Source of the DNA: Oceanisphaera profunda
Lineage (GTDB): Bacteria; Pseudomonadota; Gammaproteobacteria; Enterobacterales; Aeromonadaceae
Assembly (NCBI RefSeq): GCF_002157895.1
Contig: NZ_CP021377.1
Location: forward strand, 1,302,001 to 1,366,000
Direction: 5' to 3'
DNA: 64,000 bases
Of this stretch, positions 8,464-19,563 are shown piece by piece. Under the pieces are notes generated by a model. The model was not told the origin of the DNA. It did not search any database and saw only the letters and a program-made list of their open reading frames with translations. Positions within the stretch are counted from its first letter, which is position 1. Every line of letters starts with the position of its first letter. The translations under genes and the position numbers were made by a program.

Positions 8464-11400
8464 ATGTCTCTTTATGACCCCACGCTTGAAAAGGATAACT
8501 GTGGTTTTGGCCTGATCGCTCATATAGAGGGTGATGCCAGCCATAAGCTGGTTCGGCTTGCTATTTCGGCGCTCGATCGCATGCAGCATAGAGGCGGTAT
8601 TGCCGCCGATGGTAAAACCGGCGACGGTTGCGGCCTGTTAATGCAAAAGCCCGATAGTTTCTTTCGCGCCGTCGCCAAAGACAAAAACTGGCAGCTGGGT
8701 CGTAAATATGCAGTGGGCATGATGTTTCTTAATCCAGACCCAGTGCTGGCCGAGCAATGTCGACGCATCGTTAATGAAGAACTGGAAAAAGAAACCTTAA
8801 GCCTAGTGGGTTGGCGAGAAGTGCCGATTAACACTCAGGTGCTGGGCGAGATTGCCATGGCATCCTTGCCCCGTATCGAGCAGGTATTTATTAACGCGCC
8901 CACCGGCTGGGTAGAAAAAGACATTGAACGTCGCCTCTATATCATGCGTCGGCGTATTGAAAAGCGCATTAGTGACGAGTACTTCTATGTGGTCAGCCTG
9001 TCTAATCTGGTGATGACCTACAAGGGCCTGTGCATGCCCGCCGACTTGCCCCGCTTTTATTTAGACCTTGCAGACATCCGCCTGCAATCGGCCATTTGTG
9101 TGTTTCACCAGCGCTTCTCCACTAATACTCAACCGCGCTGGCCGCTGGCTCAGCCGTTCCGCTTTCTGGCTCATAACGGCGAAATCAACACCATAGGCGG
9201 TAACCGCCGTTGGGCTCAGGCGCGCGCCTACAAGTTTGGCTCGCCATTACTGCCAGACCTCAAAGAAGCCGCACCTTTCGTCAATACCGATGGTTCTGAC
9301 TCCTCCAGCCTAGACAACATGTTAGAGCTGTTCTTGGCCGGTGGCATGGACTTGTTCCGGGCCATGCGCATGCTGATCCCACCCGCTTGGCAAAAAAATA
9401 CCGCCATGGATCAAGACTTGCGCGCCTTCTACGATTTTAACTCCATGCATATGGAGCCCTGGGATGGCCCTGCCGGCATAGTGATGTCTGACGGTCGCTT
9501 CGCCGCCTGCGCTCTGGATCGCAATGGCCTGCGCCCGGCGCGTTTTGTGCGCACCAAAGACGGCTTTATTACGTTGGCCTCGGAAATCGGCATCTGGGAC
9601 TACACCCCAGACGAGGTCATTGAAAAAGGCCGCGTGGGCCCGGGCGAGCTATTCGTGGTCGATACCGCTCAAGGCAAGATCTGGACCAGCTTCGAGATTG
9701 ATGACGACCTTAAGTGTCGCCACCCTTATCAAGAGTGGATGGCCAAGCACAAACACCGCCTCACCCGCTTCGAGGATTTACCCGACGATCTGGCAGGCCA
9801 GAGTCAACTGAACGTCGATACCCTGCGCACTTATCAAAAGTTATTCGGCTACTCGATGGAAGAGCTAGAGCAGGTGATCCGAGTGATGGGCGAAAACGGC
9901 CAAGAAGCGGTCGGTTCCATGGGTGATGATACCCCCATGGCGGTGTTATCTAGTAAGCCGCGCTCTCTGTATGACTACTTTCGTCAAATGTTTGCCCAAG
10001 TAACCAACCCGCCTATCGACTCGTTGCGGGAAAATCACGTTATGTCGCTGACCACCTTGATCGGTCGCGAGCAAAACGTCTTTAACGAAACCCATGGTCA
10101 CGCTCATAGAGTGCAGTTTGAATCACCAATTTTGCTGTATTCCGACTTTGATCAGCTAATGAGCTTGGATCAAACCCACCATAAGCACACAGTGCTGGAT
10201 CTGAATTTTGATCCCGCAGAAGGTTTGCAAGCCGCCATTACCCGCCTGTGTAACAACGCCAAGGCCGCCGCTGAAACCGGTAGCGTATTGCTGGTGCTGA
10301 GCGATCGTAATATCAGTAAAGACACCTTGCCGATACCCGCTGCCATGGCCGCCGGTGCCGTGCAGCGCACGCTGGTCGAACACAACCTGCGTTGTGACTC
10401 CAACATCATAGTAGAAACCGCCAGCACCCGAGACCCGCATCAGTTTGCGGTGTTGCTTGGGTTTGGCGTCACCGCCATCTATCCCTATTTAGCTTATGAA
10501 ACGCTGGCGCGCATGGTGGAAGACGGCGTGCTCAAGATGCCGCTGCGCGAGGCGCTGCTTAACTTTCGCAACGCCATTAATAAGGGCCTGTACAAAGTCA
10601 TGTCCAAGATGGGCATCAGCACTATTGCCTCTTATCGTTACTCCCAGCTGTTTGAAGCCATAGGCCTGCATCAGGAAGTGACTGAGCTGTGCTTTAAAGG
10701 GGTGACCAGCCGCGTGCAAGGCGCTTCTTTCGAGGACTTTCAGCAAGATTTATTCAACTTGAGCCGAGTAGCCTGGATTGCCCGCAAGCCCCTTAATCAG
10801 GGAGGGCTGCTCAAGTATGTGCACGATGGCGAGTACCACAGCTATAACCCAGATGTGGTCACCACCCTGCAAACCGCAGTGCGCTCTGGCAATTATGCAG
10901 ATTATCAGGTGTACGCCAAGCTGGTGAATGAACGCCCGGTGGCCACGCTGCGCGACTTGCTGGCGCTTAAAGTAAATGGCTCTGGCATACCACTGGAGCA
11001 AGTAGAGCCGGCCAGTGAGCTTTTCCCCCGCTTCGACAGTGCGGCTATGTCCATCGGCGCCTTGGGCCCAGAGGCTCATGAGTCATTGGCCATTGCCATG
11101 AACCGTCTCGGTGGTAAGAGTAACTCCGGCGAGGGCGGTGAAGACGCGCGGCGCTTTAATACCTTGAAGAACTCCAAGATCAAACAGGTGGCTTCCGGTC
11201 GCTTTGGAGTTACGCCTCACTACTTGATGAACGCCGAAGTGATTCAGATCAAAATAGCTCAGGGTGCCAAGCCCGGCGAAGGCGGCCAGCTGCCCGGCCA
11301 CAAGGTGACCGCCGAAATTGCCAAGCTGCGCTATGCAGTACCCGGCGTGACGCTGATTTCACCGCCGCCACACCACGATATTTATTCCATTGAGGATTTG

Positions 11401-12921
11401 GCCCAGCTGATCTTCGATATCAAGCAAATTAATCCCCGCTGCTTGGTATCGGTCAAGCTGGTGTCCGAGCCCGGTGTCGGCACTATTGCCACCGGTGTGG
11501 CCAAGGCCTATGCGGACTTGATCACCATCTCCGGTTACGATGGCGGCACGGGCGCCAGTCCACTGTCTTCGGTCAAGTATGCCGGCTCCCCTTGGGAGCT
11601 AGGGCTGGCCGAAACCCAGCAAGCGCTGGTGGCTAACGGCCTGCGCCACAAGATACGACTGCAGGTAGACGGCGGCCTAAAAACCGGTCTGGATATCGTT
11701 AAGGCGGCGATTTTGGGGGCCGAGAGCTTCGGTTTTGGTACCGGCCCTATGGTGGCATTAGGTTGCAAGTATCTGCGTATTTGCCACCTGAATAACTGCG
11801 CCACCGGCGTGGCCACTCAGGATGAAAAACTGCGCCGCGACCACTTCCTTGGCCTGCCCGAGATGGTAGAGCACTACTTTAAGTTTATTGCCGAAGAAAC
11901 CCGCGAGCTAATGGCACAACTGGGCGTATCACAGTTGACGGATTTGATTGGCCGTACCGATCTACTGGAAATACTGCCGGGCCTGACCGCCAAACAGCAG
12001 AAACTGGACTTGTCCGGCATCATTGCCAAACCCCAACCTAAGTCAGGCTTGGGCGTGTTTTGTCAGGAAGCTAACCCCAATGTCGACAAGGGCGCGCTTA
12101 ATCTGCAGATCACTCAAGACACCCTAAGTGCGGTGGAAACCAGCAGCGGTGGCGATTTTTATTACTCCATTCGTAATACCGACCGCTCGGTGGGCGCCCG
12201 CCTGTCTGGCGAAATCGCCCAGCGGCACGGTAACCAAGGCATGGCGGCAGATCCGATTCGTATCCACTTAGATGGTACCGCCGGCCAAAGTTTTGGGGTT
12301 TGGAACGCCGGCGGTCTGGAGATGATCCTCACCGGTGATGCCAACGATTACGTCGGCAAAGGCATGACCGGCGGCAAACTGGTGATCAAGTCTCATGTGG
12401 GCGTGGCATTCGCCTCCCATGAGGCCACTTTGGTGGGTAACACTTGCCTATATGGCGCCACCGGCGGCCATCTGTACGTGGCGGGCCGTGCCGGTGAACG
12501 ATTCGCGGTGCGTAACTCCGGCACCCTAGCCGTGGTGGAAGGCGTAGGCGACAACGGTTGCGAATACATGACCAGCGGCATAGTGACAGTGCTGGGCTCT
12601 ACCGGCGTTAACTTTGCTGCCGGCATGACCGGCGGCTTTGCCTATGTGCTGGATGAAGCGAACGACTTCGAGCTGAAAACCAACTTTGAGCTGGTGGAAT
12701 TGCTGGAGCTGGGTGATTTGATGATCCACCAAGAACATCTGCGCGGAATTATCACCCAGCATCTGCAAGAAACCGGCAGTCAAAGAGCACAGCAGATCTT
12801 GGCCAATTTCGGTCATTATTTGCCCATGTTCAAGTTGGTTAAACCCAAATCCAGTGATGTGACTTCTTTATTGGGTCATCAGAGCCGTTCCACCGCAGAG
12901 CTGCGGGTCCATGCACAGTAA
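8464..12921 (+). CDS. gltB: Glutamate synthase (NADPH) large subunit
   Basis: A 1485-residue alpha subunit of GOGAT, converting 2-oxoglutarate plus glutamine to two glutamates. A short propeptide precedes Cys13 (KDNCGFGLIAH), the N-terminal nucleophile of the class II glutaminase domain (to about 430). The central and FMN-binding synthase regions follow. The 3Fe-4S cysteines are in GCKYLRICHLNNCATG (C-X5-C-X4-C). The last ~250 residues form the Gly-rich right-handed beta-helix typical of GltB. Length equals that of E. coli mature-type enzymes, and gltD follows after 12 bases. This is the main route from ammonia (with glutamine synthetase) to glutamate. Confidence 0.98.
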   Translation: MSLYDPTLEKDNCGFGLIAHIEGDASHKLVRLAISALDRMQHRGGIAADGKTGDGCGLLMQKPDSFFRAVAKDKNWQLGRKYAVGMMFLNPDPVLAEQCRRIVNEELEKETLSLVGWREVPINTQVLGEIAMASLPRIEQVFINAPTGWVEKDIERRLYIMRRRIEKRISDEYFYVVSLSNLVMTYKGLCMPADLPRFYLDLADIRLQSAICVFHQRFSTNTQPRWPLAQPFRFLAHNGEINTIGGNRRWAQARAYKFGSPLLPDLKEAAPFVNTDGSDSSSLDNMLELFLAGGMDLFRAMRMLIPPAWQKNTAMDQDLRAFYDFNSMHMEPWDGPAGIVMSDGRFAACALDRNGLRPARFVRTKDGFITLASEIGIWDYTPDEVIEKGRVGPGELFVVDTAQGKIWTSFEIDDDLKCRHPYQEWMAKHKHRLTRFEDLPDDLAGQSQLNVDTLRTYQKLFGYSMEELEQVIRVMGENGQEAVGSMGDDTPMAVLSSKPRSLYDYFRQMFAQVTNPPIDSLRENHVMSLTTLIGREQNVFNETHGHAHRVQFESPILLYSDFDQLMSLDQTHHKHTVLDLNFDPAEGLQAAITRLCNNAKAAAETGSVLLVLSDRNISKDTLPIPAAMAAGAVQRTLVEHNLRCDSNIIVETASTRDPHQFAVLLGFGVTAIYPYLAYETLARMVEDGVLKMPLREALLNFRNAINKGLYKVMSKMGISTIASYRYSQLFEAIGLHQEVTELCFKGVTSRVQGASFEDFQQDLFNLSRVAWIARKPLNQGGLLKYVHDGEYHSYNPDVVTTLQTAVRSGNYADYQVYAKLVNERPVATLRDLLALKVNGSGIPLEQVEPASELFPRFDSAAMSIGALGPEAHESLAIAMNRLGGKSNSGEGGEDARRFNTLKNSKIKQVASGRFGVTPHYLMNAEVIQIKIAQGAKPGEGGQLPGHKVTAEIAKLRYAVPGVTLISPPPHHDIYSIEDLAQLIFDIKQINPRCLVSVKLVSEPGVGTIATGVAKAYADLITISGYDGGTGASPLSSVKYAGSPWELGLAETQQALVANGLRHKIRLQVDGGLKTGLDIVKAAILGAESFGFGTGPMVALGCKYLRICHLNNCATGVATQDEKLRRDHFLGLPEMVEHYFKFIAEETRELMAQLGVSQLTDLIGRTDLLEILPGLTAKQQKLDLSGIIAKPQPKSGLGVFCQEANPNVDKGALNLQITQDTLSAVETSSGGDFYYSIRNTDRSVGARLSGEIAQRHGNQGMAADPIRIHLDGTAGQSFGVWNAGGLEMILTGDANDYVGKGMTGGKLVIKSHVGVAFASHEATLVGNTCLYGATGGHLYVAGRAGERFAVRNSGTLAVVEGVGDNGCEYMTSGIVTVLGSTGVNFAAGMTGGFAYVLDEANDFELKTNFELVELLELGDLMIHQEHLRGIITQHLQETGSQRAQQILANFGHYLPMFKLVKPKSSDVTSLLGHQSRSTAELRVHAQ

Positions 12922-14349
<1,428 letters not shown>

Positions 14350-14911
14350 GCTCGCTGCGCTCTGCTAACTGCAATGATAGGCAGCTCATCGAGCGGCCTT
14401 TTTTATAGCAAGTTTACGATTAAAGATTAAAGACTTATTGGCCACGGAATACACGGAAGGACACGGAAAAATAGTGATTAGATCTGAAAGTGCCAAATCC
14501 ATGATAAAAGACTCTAATGGGTAAGAGCCAAACACCACAATCTGAACTAGGGAGCTCCTACTCATAATAAGCCCTTATCTCTGTCACTCAGCGCACGTGA
14601 ACTGCGTCCATGAGTTCTGCTTTTTTCCGTGGCAAAAACAGCTTTGGCCTATTGGCCACGGAAGGACACAGAAAAGCGCAAATGAAAAAAACTAACTTTG
14701 AGCTGGTAAGACCTTAAAAATATAAATTTCCCTTTATTCTTGCTCTATGTCCGTGTTTTTCCGTGTATTCCGTGGCAAAAATGTTCTTTCAATATTGAGA
14801 TGTTCTATAGCCGAAGGTGAGCACCTGGCGGCGATATTTTATGTCGCAGTGACGCCGAACGCCTTAGATAGTGATAAACTCCTCCATTATTTTCGTTGCG
14901 AGAGAACCCTT
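14350..14911. repeat. MITE-like inverted repeat between gltD and mtnN
   Basis: No gene is seen. Copies of GGCCACGGAATACACGGAA-type sequence occur at 14440-14471 and, shorter, at 14651-14677. Inverted copies occur at about 14621-14637 (TTTTTTCCGTGGCAAAA) and 14748-14781 (CCGTGTTTTTCCGTGTATTC, then CGTGG). The outer copies make a 340-bp element with inverted ends. A related element lies at about 57740-58005, and both start with an AAAGACTT-like sequence. Mobility and folding into a long RNA hairpin are inferences. The mtnN promoter must lie here or just after it. Confidence 0.75.
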
Positions 14912-15610
14912 ATGACTATCGGCATTATTGGCGCCATGGAGCAGGAAGTTGCCGTACTTCGTGCCAAATTAGCAAACACCCACACCATTACCGTGGCGGG
15001 CTGCGAATTCTATCAAGGCACCCTTTCGGGCCAAGACGTAGTGATTACCCGCTCGGGCATTGGCAAAGTGGCCGCCAGTGTCGCGACCACTTTATTACTG
15101 GAGCGTTTTTCGCCAACGGCCGTGATTAATACCGGATCCGCGGGCGGCTTTGACCCCACCCTTAAAGTGGGTGATGTGATTGTGTCCAGTGAAGTGCGTT
15201 TTCACGATGTAGACGTGACCGCCTTCGGTTACGAGATGGGTCAAATGGCTCAGCAACCCGCAGCCTTTGTGGCGGATGCTAAGCTGATTACCTTGGCAGA
15301 AGCCTGTCTGGCCGATCAGAATGACATTAATTCGGCCGTCGGATTAATTTGTACCGGTGATCAGTTTATGCACCGTGAAGACCAGCTGCATACCGCCACT
15401 ACTCAGTTCCCGCTGATGAAAGCCTGTGATATGGAAGCCGCGGCCATTGCCCAAGTTTGTCATCAATTTGGCGTGCCTTTTGTGGTAGTGCGCGCGCTGT
15501 CTGATATCGCCGGTAAAGAGCAAGCCGAGTCGTTTGAGGCATTTTTGGAAGTGGCCGCTGAGCATTCATCACTGATGGTGCAAGCCATGCTCGCCCGCCT
15601 AGCAAGTTAA
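14912..15610 (+). CDS. mtnN: 5'-methylthioadenosine/S-adenosylhomocysteine nucleosidase
   Basis: A 232-residue nucleosidase, the same length as the E. coli enzyme. It cleaves adenine from methylthioadenosine, S-adenosylhomocysteine and 5'-deoxyadenosine, recycling SAM by-products and feeding autoinducer-2 synthesis. The conserved start [13 protein letters not shown] includes the catalytic Glu, and the region [12 protein letters not shown] holds the catalytic Asp. An in-frame ATG at 14747 lies inside the upstream repeat and would add 55 unrelated residues, so the ATG at 14912 is chosen. The gene is followed after 3 bases by the CobD-like gene and then btuF, an arrangement also known in Vibrio. 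Confidence 0.97.
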   Translation: MTIGIIGAMEQEVAVLRAKLANTHTITVAGCEFYQGTLSGQDVVITRSGIGKVAASVATTLLLERFSPTAVINTGSAGGFDPTLKVGDVIVSSEVRFHDVDVTAFGYEMGQMAQQPAAFVADAKLITLAEACLADQNDINSAVGLICTGDQFMHREDQLHTATTQFPLMKACDMEAAAIAQVCHQFGVPFVVVRALSDIAGKEQAESFEAFLEVAAEHSSLMVQAMLARLAS

Positions 15611-15613
15611 TAG

Positions 15614-16543
15614 ATGTTGACCCTGTCGCTGCTTGAGCAGCCCGTTATTTTGCTCACTTTGGCTATTTTGCTCAGCCTAGTGCTGCCCGCTACTCGGGTA
15701 CAACAGCTGATAACCCTTGGTCTGCAGTTGCTGGGCCAGCGCTTAAATGGCGAACGTTATAGCCCGCGCTACCTTAAACAAGCTGGGGCCGCCGCCCTGT
15801 TGTGTTTGCTGCTGCCGCTAGCGGCCACGTATTGGGCGCTGGCGGTGCTATCCCCTTGGCCGCATTTACTTGAGCCGTTATTGCTGTGGTGCTGTTTAGA
15901 CCTGGGCAGACTCAGCCGAGCACTTCCCACTTGCATGCGTAATAGCGCGGATAGCAGGCCTTTAGCTCGCTTAGCGCTGTCTCCTTTGTGTTTGCGCCAA
16001 ACTGATCCTTTATCGCCATTAGGTTTGTATAAAACGCTGGCCGAGGTGGCCATACTGCGCCTTGCTGCGGATTTTGCGTTATTGGTCTGGTATTTAGTGG
16101 CCGGTATTTACGCCGCCTTGCTGTTTGGTTTGTTGCGCTACGCGGTGCAAGCTTGGTCTTGTAAGCTGGTGGCGTGGCGCGCCTTTGGTTGGTTGCCCTC
16201 GCTGGCTTATCGCACGCTGGCTTGGCTGCCGTTTCAAGCCTTGGCGCTCAGTTTACTGATTTATCCGGGCTCAATACGCGCCATTAAAGCTTGGCCACAA
16301 GGTCGGTTGTGGGCGTTTGCCGCCAGTGGCCGGTTATTAGCTGTGGTGGCCGGTGGCGTAAATGTGGGGTTAGGCGGACCGCGACGCTATACGGACGCCA
16401 CCGATTACTACCCTAAGTTAGGTAGCCAGCAATACATTAATGAAGCCGCTACCCGCGCTATTTTATGGCGCTTGGTGATGAGCTTATTATTTTGGCTGTC
16501 ATTGGCTTGGGCGTTCTTGTTAATCCCTTTATTGAATGGTTAA
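15614..16543 (+). CDS. CobD/CbiB-family cobalamin biosynthesis membrane protein
   Basis: A 309-residue multi-pass membrane protein of the CobD/CbiB family, which in full B12 pathways joins aminopropanol to adenosylcobyric acid to give adenosylcobinamide. Family-like segments are GLYKTLAEVAILRLAADF and ASGRLLAVVAGGVNVGLGGPRRY. It lies between mtnN and btuF, as in Vibrio-like genomes that take up corrinoids rather than make them. No other cob/cbi gene is in the window, so a role in corrinoid salvage or remodelling is inferred and the exact reaction is uncertain. It starts 3 bases after the mtnN stop. Confidence 0.75.
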   Translation: MLTLSLLEQPVILLTLAILLSLVLPATRVQQLITLGLQLLGQRLNGERYSPRYLKQAGAAALLCLLLPLAATYWALAVLSPWPHLLEPLLLWCCLDLGRLSRALPTCMRNSADSRPLARLALSPLCLRQTDPLSPLGLYKTLAEVAILRLAADFALLVWYLVAGIYAALLFGLLRYAVQAWSCKLVAWRAFGWLPSLAYRTLAWLPFQALALSLLIYPGSIRAIKAWPQGRLWAFAASGRLLAVVAGGVNVGLGGPRRYTDATDYYPKLGSQQYINEAATRAILWRLVMSLLFWLSLAWAFLLIPLLNG

Positions 16544-16565
16544 TTCCCTTATCGAATGGTTAATC
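16526..16565 (+). repeat. Imperfect 20-bp tandem duplication at the cobD-like/btuF junction
   Basis: CCTTTATTGAATGGTTAATT (16526-16545) is followed directly by CCCTTATCGAATGGTTAATC; 17 of 20 bases match. The first copy holds the stop of the upstream gene, and the second creates the first in-frame ATG of btuF. Confidence 0.85.
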
Positions 16566-17458
16566 CGATCATGACTGCTCACGTTAAGCTCAAGGCTCAC
16601 TTTAAAACCACAAACGGATTGGTTTCACTGTTAGTGGCAACCCTGTTGAGTGTAGCTCCGGCTTACGCAGCAGAGCGAGTAACTGAACCCGAAACCAAGC
16701 CCGCACAGCGCATTATTAGCTTGGCGCCGCATATTACCGAGCTATTGTTTGCCATAGGGGCCGGTGAGCAAGTGATCGCCTTAGATGATGCCAGCGATTA
16801 TCCCGAGACAGCTAAAGCCTTGCCCAAAGTCGCCAACTATCGTTCCTTAAATACCGAGCGCATTTTGGCGCTATCGCCAGACTTAATTGTGGCTTGGGGT
16901 TCGGCCCAAAGCCAAGTGGTACAGCCGCTGGTGCAGTTAGGCATAAAGGTGTTTTTTTCCGCACCCGCCACCTTTGATGACTTGAGCACAGAGCTTAGCC
17001 AATTAGGTGAGTTAACCGGTCATCAAGCCCAAGCTGCCGCTGTGGTGCGTGAATATGAACAAGAGCTGACTAAGTTACGGCTTGAATATCAAGATCGCAC
17101 GCCGCTTACCGTGTTTTATCAAATTGCAGAAGTGCCGCTGATGTCAGCCAATAGCAGTACTTGGATGAGTCAGGCCGTCACCTTGTGTGGTGGCGTCAAT
17201 ATCATGGCCGATAGCCTTGCGCCCTATCCACAGGTAAATGCCGAGCAAGTGTTAGCACAAAACCCGGACGTAATTGTGGCCGCCGATAATGCTGAGCTCC
17301 GCCACTGGCAACAATGGCCGGCGCTGCAAGCCGTGGCCAATCAGCAGCTACTGACCGTAGATGCCAATTTATTACATCGCTTTACGCCCCGCTCTACACA
17401 AGGTATTCGCCAACTTTGCGAACTGTTAGATGAAGTGCGCCAAGCCCGCGCTTCCTAA
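16556..17458 (+). CDS. btuF: Periplasmic cobalamin-binding protein BtuF
   Basis: A 300-residue class III substrate-binding protein that delivers vitamin B12 to the BtuCD importer. After the signal peptide (cut near APAYA-AER, about residue 38) comes the family opening RIISLAPHITELLFAIGAG. Later motifs are NAEQVLAQNPDVIVAAD and RSTQGIRQLCELLDE. The ATG at 16556 lies in the duplicated end of the upstream gene; the ATG at 16571 is equally plausible, since neither has a strong ribosome-binding site. btuC and btuD are not adjacent, as in E. coli, where btuF sits with mtn and yadS. Confidence 0.92.
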   Translation: MVNPIMTAHVKLKAHFKTTNGLVSLLVATLLSVAPAYAAERVTEPETKPAQRIISLAPHITELLFAIGAGEQVIALDDASDYPETAKALPKVANYRSLNTERILALSPDLIVAWGSAQSQVVQPLVQLGIKVFFSAPATFDDLSTELSQLGELTGHQAQAAAVVREYEQELTKLRLEYQDRTPLTVFYQIAEVPLMSANSSTWMSQAVTLCGGVNIMADSLAPYPQVNAEQVLAQNPDVIVAADNAELRHWQQWPALQAVANQQLLTVDANLLHRFTPRSTQGIRQLCELLDEVRQARAS

Positions 17459-17535
17459 TTGAGTTCAGTTAAGCACCTCTATACAATGGCGCTCGTTTTT
17501 TAACTCTTTTTAAAAATAAAATAAGGTAATCACGA

Positions 17536-18165
17536 ATGCAGCCCTTGGTTGAGTCGGTATTCTACTGGAGTGATCTGTTTGGCACGGCTGTGTTCGCGTT
17601 TTCTGGAGTGCTGGTCGCCGGACGCCTGCGTATGGACGGCTTTGGCGTGATCGTACTGGCCGCGGTGACTGCCATCGGCGGCGGTACCATTCGCGACCTT
17701 ATTATCGGTGCCGATAACGTATTTTGGACCGTAGACTCTCTGTACTTGTGGGTGATCTTAGTTACAGCGCTATTGGGCCAATACATAGCTAAACTACCGC
17801 GGCGCTTGCCTTGGTATATTTTGCCGCTGGCCGACGCCTTTGGTTTGGCCATTTTTACTATTATTGGCACCGACAAAGCGCTGAGTTACGGCACTTCCGG
17901 CATGGTGGCAGTGGTCATGGGCGTGATCACCGGTGTGGCGGGCGGCATGATCCGCGACGTATTGGCACGGGAAGTACCCATGGTGTTGCAGCGCGAAATC
18001 TACGCCACAGCCTGTATCTTTGGCGGCGTGCTTTATACCGGCTCTTTAGCGCTGGGCATAACGCCGCTATTAGCCACCTTGTTGGGCATGTCTGGCACCT
18101 TTATCTTACGCGTCGCCGCCATTCGCTGGCACTTATCGTTACCGGCGTTTTCGCTCAATAGATAA
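17536..18165 (+). CDS. yadS: TRIC-family (UPF0126) membrane protein YadS
   Basis: A 209-residue inner-membrane protein with two UPF0126 repeats of three segments each. The diagnostic motifs are [13 protein letters not shown] (first repeat) and [16 protein letters not shown] (second). The end [14 protein letters not shown] matches the E. coli YadS ending. The family is related to trimeric intracellular cation channels. Physiological role in bacteria is not established. It follows btuF as in E. coli and is the last gene before the accessory island. Confidence 0.9.
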   Translation: MQPLVESVFYWSDLFGTAVFAFSGVLVAGRLRMDGFGVIVLAAVTAIGGGTIRDLIIGADNVFWTVDSLYLWVILVTALLGQYIAKLPRRLPWYILPLADAFGLAIFTIIGTDKALSYGTSGMVAVVMGVITGVAGGMIRDVLAREVPMVLQREIYATACIFGGVLYTGSLALGITPLLATLLGMSGTFILRVAAIRWHLSLPAFSLNR

Positions 18166-18224
18166 CGTAAGACGCCATACGCTTTACGTCTTACGAGCAA
18201 ACACAAAAAGTCCTCCATGTTGGA

Positions 18225-19336
18225 TAACACCATTCAGTTAAGCGTGTTTTTACCGAATGGTGTATCGGGTTTTCGATATTCGAACGGTCCTACTTTTGGG
18301 CCGTTTTCTTTTTTCATGCAGGATATAGCGCTTCACACCCTCACGCATGGCCCGGAGTTTCTTTGGAATACTGCTGGGCGAGGTTATCGCACATCACTTC
18401 ACTTCACTTCATCCTGAATGTCTCTCAATGCCATCATAAAGCTGATCCGCAAGGGGGAAACCTCCGCTTCGTGAGCGATGCGACTGATTTCCACCAGATG
18501 ATCGCGTTTCGAAAATGAGTCCAGAACGGTATATTTTGTGTTTCCTTTTATCGGTACCATCCAGTGAGAATGCGGGTGCTGGCGTTGCCAGTTGACCAGT
18601 AGTTCTGCACTCAGGTAGCCGCATTCAAACAGAATCAGGCTGTTGTTTGGCACATCACGCAGCAGCTGCTTGGCATGGGTGGCTTCTCCTTTGCGGCTGG
18701 GACCAAAGGCGACGTGATGGATCATCCGGCTGCGCGGTGAGCTGAAGGCACATAAACGCACAATCGGGTATTCCGTATGAGACGTTTTACTGTGTTTGAT
18801 GTAACCGAAGTGGTCGGCTAGTTCAGGGGGTCGGCAGTACGAAACTGGGTTCCGTCTACAGAGAAAAGTCGCAACCCATGCCAAGTATCCTTGCTGTTTT
18901 CTTCCTCAACCCAGCGTACAGCAGTGAGGTTAAACAAGGCTTCTAATGGCTCGCTGGTCAGACGCTGCCTAGCCTGAGGAATAGCACTGGGAACAACCGA
19001 GTCTCCCAGTTTATCGGTGAGTTTAAGTTCTAGCTTATCAACGACATCGCTAATCGGGCGATCTCGAAAAAGACCCATGGCAGACCACTAGCTCGGCAGG
19101 TAGCTTGCGTCGTCTTATGCTAGCTTTATCGGTCTGCTCTAGTGGGGTGTGGATCCAGTCCAGAGGAATGTGTTTTTGGAATGTAGATAGGGTTTCGGAA
19201 GCCGCAAACGTATCGGTGTCGAGTAACCAGTGTTCAAGCAAAATAATACCCTCACACCAGATGGTGATGAGGGTATTTTGGCACTACCTAAATATCGGTC
19301 AACCGCTCGCTCAAGTTTCTTAACTGAATGGTGTTA
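18225..19336 (-). mobile_element. IS4-family insertion sequence, degenerate copy A
   Basis: An 1112-bp element bounded by perfect 18-bp inverted repeats, TAACACCATTCAGTTAAG (18225-18242) and its complement (19319-19336). Near the right end is a hairpin (19244-19278) with arms TACCCTCA and TGAGGGTA, also present in the other copies here. It is shorter than a usual IS4 element (about 1.4 kb) and its transposase frame is broken. No target-site duplication is evident. It marks the left edge of the 13.7-kb accessory island. Confidence 0.85.
18399..19241 (-). pseudogene. IS4-family transposase, broken into three frames
   Basis: Three consecutive minus-strand pieces make one decayed DDE transposase. 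Piece one (to about 19050) carries the N-terminus (MLEHWLLDTDTFAASETL). Piece two (about 19078-18818) contains LFSVDGTQFRTADP, the first catalytic Asp region. Piece three (18884-18399) contains HFGYIKHSKTSHTEYPIVRL, VPNNSLILFECGYLSAELL and FSKRDHLVEI, the IS4 Y-R-E-K part. The second catalytic motif reads ECGY where a related copy at 31.5 kb has DRCY. Frame changes near 19060 and 18830 make it inactive. Confidence 0.85.
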
Positions 19337-19469
19337 ACGCTATGAGTGACATGTCCGGTTGTGTGTCGCCAGCTGCTGATGGGTTTCTCAGGAGATTGGA
19401 TGATGGCAAGAAAAGACCCCGCATAGCTAAAAGTATATGCAGTTTATATAAATAATATATGGATACTAA

Positions 19470-19488
19470 ATGTATCTAAGATGTTAAC
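19470..19488 (+). promoter_or_regulatory. Shared 19-bp motif upstream of the transporter (candidate LysR site)
   Basis: ATGTATCTAAGATGTTAAC, about 76 bases before the transporter start. It matches 15 of 19 bases at 21901-21919 and 14 of 19 at 21934-21952, both in the lysR/PhyH control region. It overlaps a dyad, GATAC-TAAAT-GTATC (19462-19476). Binding by the neighbouring LysR protein is inferred. Confidence 0.5.
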
Positions 19489-19563
19489 TTTTTGTGAGTG
19501 CTAGGCGCTGATCGGGCATGGGTATCGATTAAAGGGACATAATAACATGAGGGAGTGGAACCT

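Noticed and set aside
14747-14911. A longer mtnN starting at 14747
   Set aside because: The added 55 residues are translated repeat sequence and not conserved; [13 protein letters not shown] at 14912 is the family start.
16526-16600. Cobalamin riboswitch before btuF
   Set aside because: The gap is too short and contains only the 20-bp duplication.
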